Positions 41,852-50,531 are shown, counted from the first letter of the stretch. The stretch: 64,000 nt of DNA from VXYL01 sp965199945 (GCA_965199945.1 OZ241354.1:434001-498000), one strand, 5' to 3'. The notes: generated from the letters alone by a model not told the origin. Numbers and translations: made by a program.

Positions 41852-42510
41852 CGTCCTGCCTCGACGGCCTCGACGGCCTCGAGTCCCAGCCGAAACGCCA
41901 GCAGGGGGATGCGGTCGTTGCCGAAGTACATGTCGTCGTCCACGAAGAACGTCGGCGAACCGTAGCCGCCGCGCTCGATCAGCTCGGTGGTGTTGTCGCG
42001 CAGCCGGGTCTTGTATTCGGGCGAGCCGATGCGTTCGAAGAAGGCCGCCTCGTCCAGCCCGACTTCGTGCGCGATTCCGGCCAGCACGGCGTCGTTCGAG
42101 ATGTCCTTGAGGGCGCCCCAGTAGGTCTCGAAGACGCGCCGCGCATAGGACACGAGGCAGCCTTCCTCCTCGGCCACGAAAGCGCCGCGCATCGCCTTGA
42201 CGCTGTTGACCGGGAATACCGGCGGCGAGCCGATGCGGATGCCCACGTAGCGCGCCCAGTCCTGCAAGTCCTTGGCGTAGTAGCGCACCTTGGCCGGCAC
42301 CGGCTTGGCGCGCTGTTCGTAGACGCTCGGATTCACCGTGTTGAACACGCCGCCGACCAGGAAAGGCCGCCAGCGAATGGTCGCCCGGCCAGCGGCGATT
42401 GCCGTGGCGAGGCTGCGCTGCAATCGCTCGAAGGCGAGGTAGGTCCACGGACTGCTGCAATCGAAGAAGAACTCCACGGCGCGTGGCGTGGCGGATGAAT
42501 CTTTGGCCAA
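41848..42510 (-). CDS. DsbA-family / HCCA isomerase-like protein
   Basis: The 220-residue protein is of the DsbA-like thioredoxin superfamily, 2-hydroxychromene-2-carboxylate isomerase type: FFFDCSSPWTYLAFERL (about 13-29) replaces the CxxC of DsbA with a Cys-Ser-Ser-Pro containing the glutathione-activating Ser, and GYGSPTFFVDDDMYFGNDR is the conserved C-terminal block. No signal peptide. The start is a TTG at 42510 with AGGA 7 nt upstream; no ATG fits the homology. It heads the minus-strand group with PhyH (4-nt overlap) and the Wzy-like gene. A glutathione-dependent isomerase or transferase in aromatic or lipid catabolism is plausible. Confidence 0.86.
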   Translation of the reverse strand: MAKDSSATPRAVEFFFDCSSPWTYLAFERLQRSLATAIAAGRATIRWRPFLVGGVFNTVNPSVYEQRAKPVPAKVRYYAKDLQDWARYVGIRIGSPPVFPVNSVKAMRGAFVAEEEGCLVSYARRVFETYWGALKDISNDAVLAGIAHEVGLDEAAFFERIGSPEYKTRLRDNTTELIERGGYGSPTFFVDDDMYFGNDRIPLLAFRLGLEAVEAVEAGR

Positions 42511-42686
42511 TTGGATGTCCTGTTGCTTGGCGGTTGTTCCTGCGCCATTGTAGCGGTGCGGGCGTCGTCTGGCGGAGGCGCAATGGCGGGTGGCCCTTTC
42601 CGGTCGCGGGCCGCGTCCCCTCAAGGGTCGCCGCAAGGCTGATACCCGCAAAAGAGCAGGCGCAAGAGAGCAGGAGGAGGCTTGTC

Positions 42687-45188
42687 ATGGCGCGGTCCGG
42701 TCTTCACATCGCGTTGATCTCGATGGTGATTCTCTTTGCCGAAGCCGCGGTCGGGCAGGGCGCGGACTTGCGCCTTGCGCGCGGTCATTTCGGCGACTTG
42801 AACGGCGACGGCAAGGACGACGTGCTGCTGCGCCACGCGAGCGGCAGTTGGAACTTCTACCCGATGGACGGTCGCCGTCGCGGGCAGGGGGCGGGCGGCG
42901 CTGGCCTCGTGCGCGACCGCAATTGGCTGTTCGCCGGCATCGGCGACTTCAATGGCGACGGCAACGACGATGTTCTGCTGCGGCATGTGGACGGGCGTTG
43001 GCGCATCTTCGCCATGAACGGGCGGGAGGTCTTGGCGGACCTAGCGCTGCAAGGCGCCACCGAAGACACGCAGTGGCACTTCGCCGCGGTGGGCGACTTC
43101 GACGGCGACGGCTACGCCGACCTGCTGCTGCGCCACGACAACGGCCGTTGGCTCTACCAGCCGACGCGCGACGGTGCCGTGATCGACGGCTCGGGCAGGG
43201 CCGCCATGACGCGCAACTTGGCGTGGCGTTTCGCTGGCGTCGGCGATCTGAACGGCGACGGCAAGAGCGACGTGCTGCTGCGCCAGGAGGACGGGCGCTG
43301 GTTCTACTATCCGATGAACGGTCGCCTGCGCCAAGCCGGCCACGGCACTGCGTCACTCGGCCGGGACCGCGCCTGGCGCTTCGCGGGCCTCGGCGACTTC
43401 AACGGCGACGGCAACGACGACGTTCTGCTGCGCCACGAGGACGGCCGCTGGCTCTACTCGCCGATGGACGGCCGCCGACGCATGGCGGGGCGCGGCGAAG
43501 TGGAACTCACGACGGACACCCGCTGGGCATTGGCCGGCATCGGCGACCTGAACGGCGACGGCAAGGACGACGTTCTGCTGCGCCACGAAGACGGGCGCTG
43601 GCGCTACCGGCCGATGGACGGGCGCGCCGTGCTCCCCGGCGGCGGCAACGCGAGCATCACGCGCAACCTCGCTTGGCGCGGCCTCTTCCAAAGAAGCACG
43701 GTGGCCGGCAGAGCGACGAATTGGGCCGAGGGCGTGTTCGCCGACGCCAACTCCTTCCGCGCTCGCTGCGCGATTCCGCGCACGGGTTTCGACGCCCAGG
43801 GCAGGGCGTTTCCGGATGTCCAGGGCACGGTGGAGAACGAGAACGACTGGCTGCGCTCGTGGAGCAACGACACCTACCTCTGGTACGACGAAATCCTCGA
43901 CGTCGAGCCCGCCTGCTGCACCACGCCGAGCTACTTCCAGCGCTTGCGAACCCTCGCTCGAACGCCGTCCGGGGCGTTCAAGGACCGTTTCCATTTCACC
44001 GAAGACACGGCAAGACGGCGGGCCCGGGTGAGTTCGGGCGTCACCGCCGGCTACGGCGCTCGATTCGCGATTCTGGCGGCGGCGCCGCCGCGCCTCGTGC
44101 GCATCGCCTACACCGAGCCGTACTCGCCGGCGACGGAAGCCGACTTGGCGCGCGGGGCCACGATCCTGGAAGTCGACGGCGTGAACGTCGAGTACGGAAG
44201 CGCCGCGGCGCTCAATGCGGGCATGTTCCCGCGTGCGCCGGGCGAGACCCATTGGTTTGCCGTGCGCGACGTCGGAGCCACGGACACGCGCATGGTGGCC
44301 ATGACGTCGGCCGAGGTGGCGTCCTCGCCGGTGCAGCGCGTTCGGGTATTGCAGACGGCGAGCGGGGCAGTCGGCTACTTCCAGTTCAACTCCCACATCG
44401 CCCCAGCCGAACGCGGATTGATCGATGCCGTGCGCGAACTGAGCGCCGCCGAGGTCACGGACCTCGTGCTCGATCTGCGCTACAACGGCGGCGGCTATCT
44501 CGCCATCGCCGCGCAAGCGGGCTACATGATCGCCGGCGTGGCTGCCCAAGGCCGGGTCTTCTACGAGAATCAGTTCAACCGCAAGCACCGCGAATTCAAT
44601 CCGGTGACCGGCGCCCGCCTGCAGCCGAGCTACTTCCTCTCCGCCTCCACCGGCTGGTTCCAGGAGCCGCCTGGGCGGCCCTTTCCAGCGTTGAATCTGG
44701 CTCGCGTGTTCGTGCTCGCCGGGCCGCACACCTGTTCCGCGAGCGAGGCCATCGTCAATGCGCTGCGCGGCATCGACGTGGAAGTGGTGCTCGTTGGCGA
44801 GACCACCTGCGGCAAGCCCTACGGCTTCTACACGGCGGACAACTGCGGCACGAGCTACAGCTCCGTGCAGTTTCGCGGCGTGAACGCGGCCGGCTTCGGC
44901 GACTACACCGACGGCTTCTCGCCAGAGAATGTGCCTCGGGTGGAGGGCGTGCCGGTGCCGGGCTGCCTGGTGGCGGACGACTTCGAGCATCAGCTCGGCG
45001 ACCCGGCCGAGGCGCGGTTGGCGGCGGCGTTGCAGTATCGGCGCGACGGCACCTGCCCGGCAGTGTCTGCCGCCAGTCGCAGCGCCGTCCATTTCGAGCG
45101 GCTCGACGACGCCATCGTCGATCCCTCGCCGAGCATGTGGGGCGAATCCATCGCCGTTAATCCGCGGCGGATGCCAGTCGTTCGCTAG
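42687..45188 (+). CDS. Secreted FG-GAP repeat S41 peptidase
   Basis: The 833-residue protein has a signal peptide (LHIALISMVILFAEAAVGQG, about 6-25), six tandem FG-GAP/VCBS-type repeats (about 34-335), each with a calcium loop such as DFNGDGNDD, then an S41 tail-specific peptidase: a DWLRSWSNDTYLWYDEI N-terminal helix, a PDZ-like part (about 460-530), LVLDLRYNGGGY, and the active site TCSASEAIVNAL with Ser684 and Lys in TTCGKPYG. The ATG at 42687 follows AGGAGGAGG by 6 nt, an exceptionally strong site. It is probably exported, with the repeats binding ligand or calcium. It is followed by 574 bp without a gene, then rpsJ. Confidence 0.88.
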   Translation: MARSGLHIALISMVILFAEAAVGQGADLRLARGHFGDLNGDGKDDVLLRHASGSWNFYPMDGRRRGQGAGGAGLVRDRNWLFAGIGDFNGDGNDDVLLRHVDGRWRIFAMNGREVLADLALQGATEDTQWHFAAVGDFDGDGYADLLLRHDNGRWLYQPTRDGAVIDGSGRAAMTRNLAWRFAGVGDLNGDGKSDVLLRQEDGRWFYYPMNGRLRQAGHGTASLGRDRAWRFAGLGDFNGDGNDDVLLRHEDGRWLYSPMDGRRRMAGRGEVELTTDTRWALAGIGDLNGDGKDDVLLRHEDGRWRYRPMDGRAVLPGGGNASITRNLAWRGLFQRSTVAGRATNWAEGVFADANSFRARCAIPRTGFDAQGRAFPDVQGTVENENDWLRSWSNDTYLWYDEILDVEPACCTTPSYFQRLRTLARTPSGAFKDRFHFTEDTARRRARVSSGVTAGYGARFAILAAAPPRLVRIAYTEPYSPATEADLARGATILEVDGVNVEYGSAAALNAGMFPRAPGETHWFAVRDVGATDTRMVAMTSAEVASSPVQRVRVLQTASGAVGYFQFNSHIAPAERGLIDAVRELSAAEVTDLVLDLRYNGGGYLAIAAQAGYMIAGVAAQGRVFYENQFNRKHREFNPVTGARLQPSYFLSASTGWFQEPPGRPFPALNLARVFVLAGPHTCSASEAIVNALRGIDVEVVLVGETTCGKPYGFYTADNCGTSYSSVQFRGVNAAGFGDYTDGFSPENVPRVEGVPVPGCLVADDFEHQLGDPAEARLAAALQYRRDGTCPAVSAASRSAVHFERLDDAIVDPSPSMWGESIAVNPRRMPVVR
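42785..43690 (+). repeat. Six in-gene FG-GAP repeats
   Basis: Six units of about 150 bp encode GDxNGDGxDDVLLRH..GRWxYxPMxGR. They are highly alike at DNA level (for example GACGTTCTGCTGCGCCACGA recurs), suggesting recent duplication within the peptidase gene. Confidence 0.85.
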
Positions 45189-45273
45189 GTAGACGGCCCG
45201 CGTTGGCTCGCCAACGCCTCCCGCCGTCGGCCAACCCACGAACACCCCACCGGAGTGCTCACTTGCCAAGATT

Positions 45274-45574
45274 TGTCGCACACTCATGCCCGTGTGCCTT
45301 CTGACCATCGCTGCCGCACCGGCTCGCATCGAGTGCGGCAGCGACGCTGTTTGTCGTATGCCCGCCAGCGCGAGGGGTGGCGCCGCTGCTGGAGCGTCGA
45401 GGACGGCGCGAACCCCATCCCGACGCTGCACTGCTGGTGGCTGGACGGACGATACGACGCGTTCTTCAAGGATCGCTCAAGACAGCCAACCGCCGTCGCC
45501 GCCTGAGCGAACAAATATGTCGTACACCCACGCGCCCGGCCCTCCGCCGCCATCCAGCGCCAAATGTCGCACAC
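45274..45574 (+). repeat. Four TGTCGyACAC direct motifs
   Basis: TGTCGCACAC occurs at 45274-45283 and 45565-45574, TGTCGTACAC at 45519-45528 and a weaker TGTCGTATGC at 45352-45361, all in one orientation. The last two are preceded by AAATA or CAAA and followed by CCCnCGCG, giving about 16 bp of similarity. They could be transposase- or regulator-binding sites. Confidence 0.5.
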
Positions 45575-45599
45575 CCTCGCGTCACTCGTCACTTTTTTG

Positions 45600-45628
45600 T
45601 TGTAACCCGCCGGCAAGGGGCGTAGGAT
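45600..45628 (+). promoter_or_regulatory. Likely promoter of the S10 ribosomal operon
   Basis: TTGTAA (45600-45605, four of six consensus bases) and TAGGAT (45623-45628, four of six) are exactly 17 bp apart, preceded by a T-rich run. Transcription would start near 45635, leaving a leader of about 130 nt before rpsJ. Confidence 0.5.
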
Positions 45629-45762
45629 GCGCCACCCGCTCTTGTGGAGGTACCCGCAGGGGCGGCAGCTGCGACAGTCGAGGGTCTGCACCGCGCCGAT
45701 GATTCGGGGTGGGTGCTTTGTGCGCCTTGAGGCGCGGCGCCAAGGGTTTGGAGAACCTAAAG

Positions 45763-46074
45763 TTGGCCGATCAACGCATACGCATACGCCTGAAGGCGTT
45801 CGACCATCGCCTGATCGACGTTTCGACGGAGGAAATCGTCGAGACGGCGAAGCGCACGGGCGCCCAGGTGCGCGGGCCGATCCCCCTGCCGACGCGCAAG
45901 GAGCGCTACACCGTGCTCATCTCGCCGTTCGTGAACAAGGACGCCCGAGACCAGTACGAGATCCGCACCCACAAGCGGCTGCTCGACATTCTGGAACCCA
46001 CGGACAAGACCGTGGACGCGCTGATGAAGCTCGACCTCGCCGCCGGCGTGGACGTGCAGATCAGCTTGAATTGA
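45763..46074 (+). CDS. rpsJ: 30S ribosomal protein S10
   Basis: The 103-residue product (QRIRIRLKAFDHRLIDVST, RTGAQVRGPIPLPTRKERY, DARDQYEIRTHKR) is full-length S10, which also serves as NusE in antitermination. The start is a TTG, set by homology (family proteins begin MANQRIRI) and by GGAG 9 nt upstream. A TTG start on the first gene of the main ribosomal operon is unusual and may damp translation. It leads the S10 operon; rplC follows after 31 nt. Confidence 0.97.
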   Translation: MADQRIRIRLKAFDHRLIDVSTEEIVETAKRTGAQVRGPIPLPTRKERYTVLISPFVNKDARDQYEIRTHKRLLDILEPTDKTVDALMKLDLAAGVDVQISLN

Positions 46075-46105
46075 ACCGCCCCGGCGAGCCTTGAGGAACC
46101 AGAGC

Positions 46106-46750
46106 ATGGCCATCGGCCTCGTCGGCACCAAGAGCGGCATGACGCGCGTCTTCACTGCGGACGGCGAATCCATTCCGGTGACGGTGATCGTCGCCCCGCC
46201 GAATCGCGTCACGCAGATCAAGACGGTCGCTGTCGACGGCTACGACGCCGTGCAGCTGACGGCCGGCGAAGCCAAGGCCAACCGCGTCACGCGCCCGCTC
46301 GCCGGGCACTACGCCAAGGCCGAGACGGAGGCCGGGCGCGGCCTTTGGGAGTTTCGCCTCGAATCCGCCGCGGAGGCGGAACTGAACCTCGGCGCCACCC
46401 TCGGCGTCGACCAGTTCGAGAAGGGCCAGGTGGTGGACGTGGCCGGCATTTCCAAGGGCAAGGGCTACGCCGGCGCGATCAAGCGCTGGAACTTCCGCAG
46501 CCAGGACGCGAGCCACGGCAACTCCGTGTCGCACCGCGCACCCGGCTCCATCGGCCAGTGCCAGACCCCGGGCCGCGTCTTCAAGGGCAAGAAGATGTCC
46601 GGCCACCTCGGCAACCACCGCGTCACCGTGCAGAACCTCACCGTCGTCGACATCCTCGCGGACCGCAACCTGCTGCTCGTCAAGGGCGCGGTGCCGGGCG
46701 CACCGGGCGCGAACCTGTGGATACGACCGGCCGCGAAGACCCGGCAATGA
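46106..46750 (+). CDS. rplC: 50S ribosomal protein L3
   Basis: The 214-residue product begins AIGLVGTKSGMTRVF and has KGKGYAGAIKRWNF, the extended loop that reaches the peptidyl-transferase centre, with the Gln of PGSIGQCQTPGRVFKGKKM, the residue PrmB methylates in other bacteria. GAGGAAC precedes the ATG. Its stop overlaps the rplD start as ATGA. Confidence 0.98.
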   Translation: MAIGLVGTKSGMTRVFTADGESIPVTVIVAPPNRVTQIKTVAVDGYDAVQLTAGEAKANRVTRPLAGHYAKAETEAGRGLWEFRLESAAEAELNLGATLGVDQFEKGQVVDVAGISKGKGYAGAIKRWNFRSQDASHGNSVSHRAPGSIGQCQTPGRVFKGKKMSGHLGNHRVTVQNLTVVDILADRNLLLVKGAVPGAPGANLWIRPAAKTRQ

Positions 46751-47601
46751 GCGTCTCGATCACCTTGGCGACAGCCGGCGCGGACGCGCAAGCGCACGTT
46801 GAAGTCTCGGAGGGCGTCTTCGGCGGCGCCTTCAACGAGGCGCTCGTGCATCAGGCGGTGGTGGCCTATCTGGCCGGCGCGCGGCAGGGCAGCAAGGCGC
46901 AGAAGTCGCGCGCCGATGCGCGCGGCGGCGGGCGCAAGCCGTGGCGTCAGAAGCGCACCGGGCGGGCGCGCGCGGGTTCCATTCGCAGTCCGCTGTGGCG
47001 CGGCGGCGGGCGCACCTTCGCGGCGCGTCCGCGCGACCATTCCGTGAAGCTGAACCGCAAGATGTATCGCGGCGCGATGCGCTGTATTCTCGCCGAACTC
47101 GTCCGCCAGAACCGCCTCCAAGCCATCCCGCCCGCCGCCCTCTCCCTCGACGCCCCCAAGACCAAAGCCCTCGACGAAAAGCTCCGTGCGCTCGCCTTGA
47201 CGCCCGGCAAGCTGCTGCTGGTCGCGGCGGAAGTCCCCCGCAACCTCTACTTGGCCGCGCGCAATCTGCGCGGCGTGGACGTCTGCGACGTCGAAGCCCT
47301 CGACCCGGTGGCGCTGGTGAGCCACGACACGGTGCTGGTCACGGTGGATGCGCTGCGGCGCATCGAAGAGCGCCTCCAGAGCGACGCCAGGCGGGCGCGC
47401 GGGAGCGCGGCGAACGCCGACACGTCCGACGACTCCGAAGGGAACGCCGAGGGCGCGTCCGAAACCGCCGCCCCTGCGGAAACGGCCGAGGCAAGCGCAC
47501 CAACCGAAGAGAGCGCATCAACCGAAGAGAGCGCATCAGACGCGGCCCCCGCCGGGGAGTCCACGCCAGAGGCGCCGCCCGCCGAGGAGCCAGCGCCATG
47601 A
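46747..47601 (+). CDS. rplD: 50S ribosomal protein L4 with acidic C-terminal extension
   Basis: Residues 1-210 are normal L4, with the tunnel-lining loop SKAQKSRADARGGGRKPWRQ and the Rossmann-like C-terminal half (KLLLVAAEVPRNLYLAARNL). Residues about 211-284 are an added tail rich in Ala, Glu, Ser, Thr and Pro, including an 18-bp exact tandem duplication (47503-47520 and 47521-47538, encoding TEESAS twice). Usual L4 length is about 200-206. In E. coli L4 also represses its own operon, so the tail might affect that or assembly. It starts at ATGA with rplC and ends at ATGA with rplW, so the tail is within a coupled reading frame. Confidence 0.97.
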   Translation: MSVSITLATAGADAQAHVEVSEGVFGGAFNEALVHQAVVAYLAGARQGSKAQKSRADARGGGRKPWRQKRTGRARAGSIRSPLWRGGGRTFAARPRDHSVKLNRKMYRGAMRCILAELVRQNRLQAIPPAALSLDAPKTKALDEKLRALALTPGKLLLVAAEVPRNLYLAARNLRGVDVCDVEALDPVALVSHDTVLVTVDALRRIEERLQSDARRARGSAANADTSDDSEGNAEGASETAAPAETAEASAPTEESASTEESASDAAPAGESTPEAPPAEEPAP

Positions 47602-47912
47602 GCGCCGTGCAGGCCAAGGAACGCCTCTACACCGTGCTGCTCGAGCCGCACATCACCGAGAAAGCGGCGACGCTGGGCGAGGCGAGCAACCAGTACGCCT
47701 TCAAGGTGGCGCGGGACGCCACCAAGCAGGAGATCAAGCGCGCCGTGGAGACGCTGTTCGGCGTCACCGTGCTCGGCGTCACGACGCTGAACGTGAAGGG
47801 CAAGGTGAAGCGCAACCTGCGCGGCGTCACGTCGCGCATGAAGAGCTGGAAGAAGGCATACGTGCGCCTTGCCGAAGACGACGCCATCGACTACACGGCG
47901 GTGCAGGGCTGA
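47598..47912 (+). CDS. rplW: 50S ribosomal protein L23
   Basis: The 104-residue product has LLEPHITEKAA and YAFKVARDATKQEIKRAVETLF, typical of L23, the docking protein for trigger factor and SRP at the tunnel exit. It overlaps rplD as ATGA and rplB by one base (TGATG). Confidence 0.97.
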   Translation: MSAVQAKERLYTVLLEPHITEKAATLGEASNQYAFKVARDATKQEIKRAVETLFGVTVLGVTTLNVKGKVKRNLRGVTSRMKSWKKAYVRLAEDDAIDYTAVQG

Positions 47913-48742
47913 TGCCGGTCGTCAAGGCCAAGCCGACCTCGCCCGGGCGCCGCTTCGTCGCCAAGGTGGTGGATCCCACGCTGCACAAGGGCACGCCCTA
48001 CAAGCCGCTCCTGGAGAAGCAGCACAGCACCGGCGGCCGCAACGGCGACGGGCGCATCACCACCCGGCACCGCGGCGGCGGCCACAAGCAGCACTATCGC
48101 CGGATCGACTTCAAGCGCCGCAAGGACGGCATCAAGGCGACCGTGGCGCGGCTCGAATACGACCCCAACCGATCCGCCAACATCGCCTTGCTGAAGTACG
48201 TGGACGGCGAATACCGCTACATCGTCGCCCCGCGCGGCGTCGCCGCCGGCGACGAACTGATGTCCGGCGCCACGGCGCCCATTCGCGCCGGCAACGCCAT
48301 GCCGCTGCGCAACGTGCCGGTGGGCAGCGTCATCCACTGCGTGGAACTGAAGCCCGGCAAGGGCGCCCAGCTGGCGCGCAGCGCCGGCGCGTCCTGCCAG
48401 CTGGTGGCCCGGGAAGGCGCCTACGCCACGCTGCGGCTGCGCTCCGGCGAGATGCGCCGCGTGCCGGCCGAATGCCGCGCCACCCTCGGCGAGGTGGGCA
48501 ACAGCGAACACAACCTGCGTTCCCTCGGCAAGGCCGGCGCCAAGCGCTGGCGCGGCGTGCGGCCGACGGTGCGCGGCGTGGCGATGAATCCCGTCGACCA
48601 TCCCCACGGCGGCGGCGAAGGCAAGTCTTCCGGCGGGCGCCATCCGGTGTCGCCCACCGGCAAGCCCACCAAGGGCTTCAAGACGCGCAAGAACAAGCGC
48701 ACGGACAAGTACATCGTGCGGCGGCGCGGCGGCAGGAGGTAG
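47912..48742 (+). CDS. rplB: 50S ribosomal protein L2
   Basis: The 276-residue product has the L2 start VKAKPTSPGRRFV, GRNGDGRITTRHRGGGHK, and VAMNPVDHPHGGGEGKSSGG with the His implicated in peptidyl-transferase-centre assembly. Length is standard. Three bases separate it from rpsS. Confidence 0.98.
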   Translation: MPVVKAKPTSPGRRFVAKVVDPTLHKGTPYKPLLEKQHSTGGRNGDGRITTRHRGGGHKQHYRRIDFKRRKDGIKATVARLEYDPNRSANIALLKYVDGEYRYIVAPRGVAAGDELMSGATAPIRAGNAMPLRNVPVGSVIHCVELKPGKGAQLARSAGASCQLVAREGAYATLRLRSGEMRRVPAECRATLGEVGNSEHNLRSLGKAGAKRWRGVRPTVRGVAMNPVDHPHGGGEGKSSGGRHPVSPTGKPTKGFKTRKNKRTDKYIVRRRGGRR

Positions 48743-48745
48743 GCC

Positions 48746-49021
48746 ATGCCAAGAGCTTTGCGAAAAGGCCCGTTCGTGGACCTGCACCTGATGCGCAAGG
48801 TGAACGAAGCGTCGGCCAACAAGGACCGCCGCCCCATCCGCACCTGGTCGCGGCGCTCGATGATCGTGCCGGACATGGTGGGCCTGACCATCGCCGTCCA
48901 CAACGGCCGCCAGCACGTGCCGGTGTTCGTGTCCGAAGACATGGTGGGGCACAAGCTCGGCGAGTTCGCGCCGACGCGCACCTACCGCGGCCACGACGCC
49001 GACCGCAAGGCGCGCCGCTAA
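48746..49021 (+). CDS. rpsS: 30S ribosomal protein S19
   Basis: The 91-residue product (PRALRKGPFVDLHLMRKV, TWSRRSMIVPDMVG, GEFAPTRTYRGHD) is full-length S19 of the 30S head. GGAGG lies 8 nt before the ATG. Confidence 0.98.
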   Translation: MPRALRKGPFVDLHLMRKVNEASANKDRRPIRTWSRRSMIVPDMVGLTIAVHNGRQHVPVFVSEDMVGHKLGEFAPTRTYRGHDADRKARR

Positions 49022-49063
49022 GGCGGCGCAAGCGCGCACGGGCCAAGGCAGAGGGATTCGGCA

Positions 49064-49411
49064 ATGGAAGTGAGCGCGACGGCGAAGCGCCTGCGCATGG
49101 CGCCGCGAAAGCTCCGCCTGGTGGCGGACCAAGTGCGCGGCAAGCAGGTGGAGGACGCCCTGAACATCCTTTCCTTCAGCACCGGCAAGGGCGCGCCGCT
49201 GGTGCGCAGCGTGCTCGATTCGGCCATCGCCAACGCCGAGCACAACGAAGGCGCCGACGTGGACGACTTGGTCGTCCGCGAGATCAAGGTGGACGAAGGG
49301 GTCACCATCAAACGCATCCGTCCGCGCGCCCGTGGCCGCGCCGACCGCATCTTCAAGCGCACCAGCCACGTCACCGTGACCGTCAGCGACGAAGCGAACG
49401 GGAGGGCTTGA
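49064..49411 (+). CDS. rplV: 50S ribosomal protein L22
   Basis: The 115-residue product (AKRLRMAPRKLRLVADQVRG, then KRIRPRARGRADRIFKRTSH in the tunnel-reaching hairpin) is normal L22. It stops 4 nt before rpsC. Confidence 0.97.
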   Translation: MEVSATAKRLRMAPRKLRLVADQVRGKQVEDALNILSFSTGKGAPLVRSVLDSAIANAEHNEGADVDDLVVREIKVDEGVTIKRIRPRARGRADRIFKRTSHVTVTVSDEANGRA

Positions 49412-49415
49412 ACGC

Positions 49416-50069
49416 ATGGGTCAGAAGGTCAGTCCCACCGGGCTGCGGCTCGGCATCGTCACCGACCACACGTCGGTCTGGTACGCCAACAAGAAGGACT
49501 ATCCCAAGTACCTGCTGGCGGATCTGGAAGTGCGCCAGCACATCGCCGAACGGCTCGCCCAGGCGTCCGTGAGCCGCATCGACATCGAACGGCCGGCGCA
49601 GACGGCGCGCATCACCATCCACACCGCCCGGCCCGGCATCGTCATCGGCAAGAAGGGCGAAGACGTCGACCGCCTGCGCTTGGAACTGACGCGCAAGATG
49701 AACGTGCCGGTCCACGTCAACGTCGAGGAAATCCGCAAGCCGGAAGTGGACGCCCTGCTGGTGGCGCAGAACGTCGCGCAGCAGCTCGAACGCCGGGTGC
49801 GCCACCAGCGCGCCATGCGGCGGGTGATGCAGAACGCCATGCGGCTCGGCGCCGAAGGCATCAAGGTGCGCGTGGCCGGGCGCTTGAACGGCGCCGAGAT
49901 CGCCCGCGCCGAGGTGTACGCCGAAGGCCGCGTGCCGCTGCACACGCTGCGCGCCAACATCGACTATGCCACCGCCGAAGCGAAGACCACCTACGGCATC
50001 ATCGGCGTGAAGGTGTGGATCTTCAAAGGCGAGGTGTTTGGCAACGAAGCCAGCGCCGAGCAGACGTAG
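49416..50069 (+). CDS. rpsC: 30S ribosomal protein S3
   Basis: The 217-residue product begins GQKVSPTGLRLGI, has the KH-domain motif GIVIGKKGEDVDRLR and ends soon after the KVWIFKGEV block; the tail is short. GGAGGG lies about 9 nt before the ATG. A direct repeat follows in the spacer to rplP. Confidence 0.97.
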   Translation: MGQKVSPTGLRLGIVTDHTSVWYANKKDYPKYLLADLEVRQHIAERLAQASVSRIDIERPAQTARITIHTARPGIVIGKKGEDVDRLRLELTRKMNVPVHVNVEEIRKPEVDALLVAQNVAQQLERRVRHQRAMRRVMQNAMRLGAEGIKVRVAGRLNGAEIARAEVYAEGRVPLHTLRANIDYATAEAKTTYGIIGVKVWIFKGEVFGNEASAEQT

Positions 50070-50080
50070 GGCGCCGCCGA

Positions 50081-50108
50081 GGAACAAGCGGCCGCCTAGG
50101 AACAAGCG
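50081..50108 (+). repeat. Partial tandem repeat before rplP
   Basis: GGAACAAGCG occurs at 50081-50090 and again at 50099-50108, an 18-bp period in the 48-bp rpsC-rplP spacer. The second copy lies just before the rplP ribosome-binding region. Confidence 0.6.
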
Positions 50109-50117
50109 AGAAAGACG

Positions 50118-50531
50118 ATGCTGCAACCGAAACGAACCAAGTTCCGCAAGCTGCAGAAGGGCCGCAACCGCGGTCTCGCCAGCCGCGGCAACCGCGTCAG
50201 CTTCGGCGAGTTCGGCCTCAAGGCGATCGGCCGCGGGCGCATGACGGCGCGCCAGATCGAAGCCGGCCGGCGCGCCATGACGCGCCATGTCCGGCGCGGC
50301 GGCAAAGTCTGGATCCGCGTCTTCCCGGACAAGCCGATCACCAAGAAGCCCCTGGAAGTGCGCCAGGGCAAGGGCAAGGGCGGCGTCGAATACTGGGTGG
50401 CGCAGATTCAGCCCGGGCGCGTGCTGTACGAGATGGAAGGCGTCGCCGAAGACGTCGCCAGGGAAGCGCTGGCGAAGGCCGCCGCCAAGCTGCCCTTCCC
50501 CACCGCCTTCGTCAAGCGCGCCGTGGCCTAG
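50118..50531 (+). CDS. rplP: 50S ribosomal protein L16
   Basis: The 137-residue product (LQPKRTKFRKLQKGRNRGLA, FGEFGLKAIGRGRMTARQIE, WIRVFPDKPITKKPLEVRQG) is complete L16. A long spacer of 217 bp separates it from rpmC. Confidence 0.98.
   Translation: MLQPKRTKFRKLQKGRNRGLASRGNRVSFGEFGLKAIGRGRMTARQIEAGRRAMTRHVRRGGKVWIRVFPDKPITKKPLEVRQGKGKGGVEYWVAQIQPGRVLYEMEGVAEDVAREALAKAAAKLPFPTAFVKRAVA

Larger units (their letters stand above)
45189..45762. other. 574-bp gap with possible element remnant and S10 leader
   Basis: No gene I can support lies here. The left part holds four TGTCG-type direct motifs and a short open frame (45255-45506) ending in a phrase like WWLDGRYDAFFKDR that could be the decayed tail of a transposase; I cannot name it. 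The right part (from about 45600) holds the likely S10 promoter and a roughly 130-nt leader before rpsJ. Such leaders carry L4 autoregulation in E. coli; I do not see a convincing copy of that structure. Confidence 0.5.

Noticed and set aside
45369..45385. A GCGAGGGG-like string resembling the palindromic element
   Set aside because: No matching CCCCTCGC arm or flanking CGGCTGAGGGCT follows, so it is not a copy.
45255..45506. An 83-codon open frame before rpsJ
   Set aside because: No ribosome binding site or clear family, and atypical composition; kept only as a possible decayed transposase tail within the gap entry.
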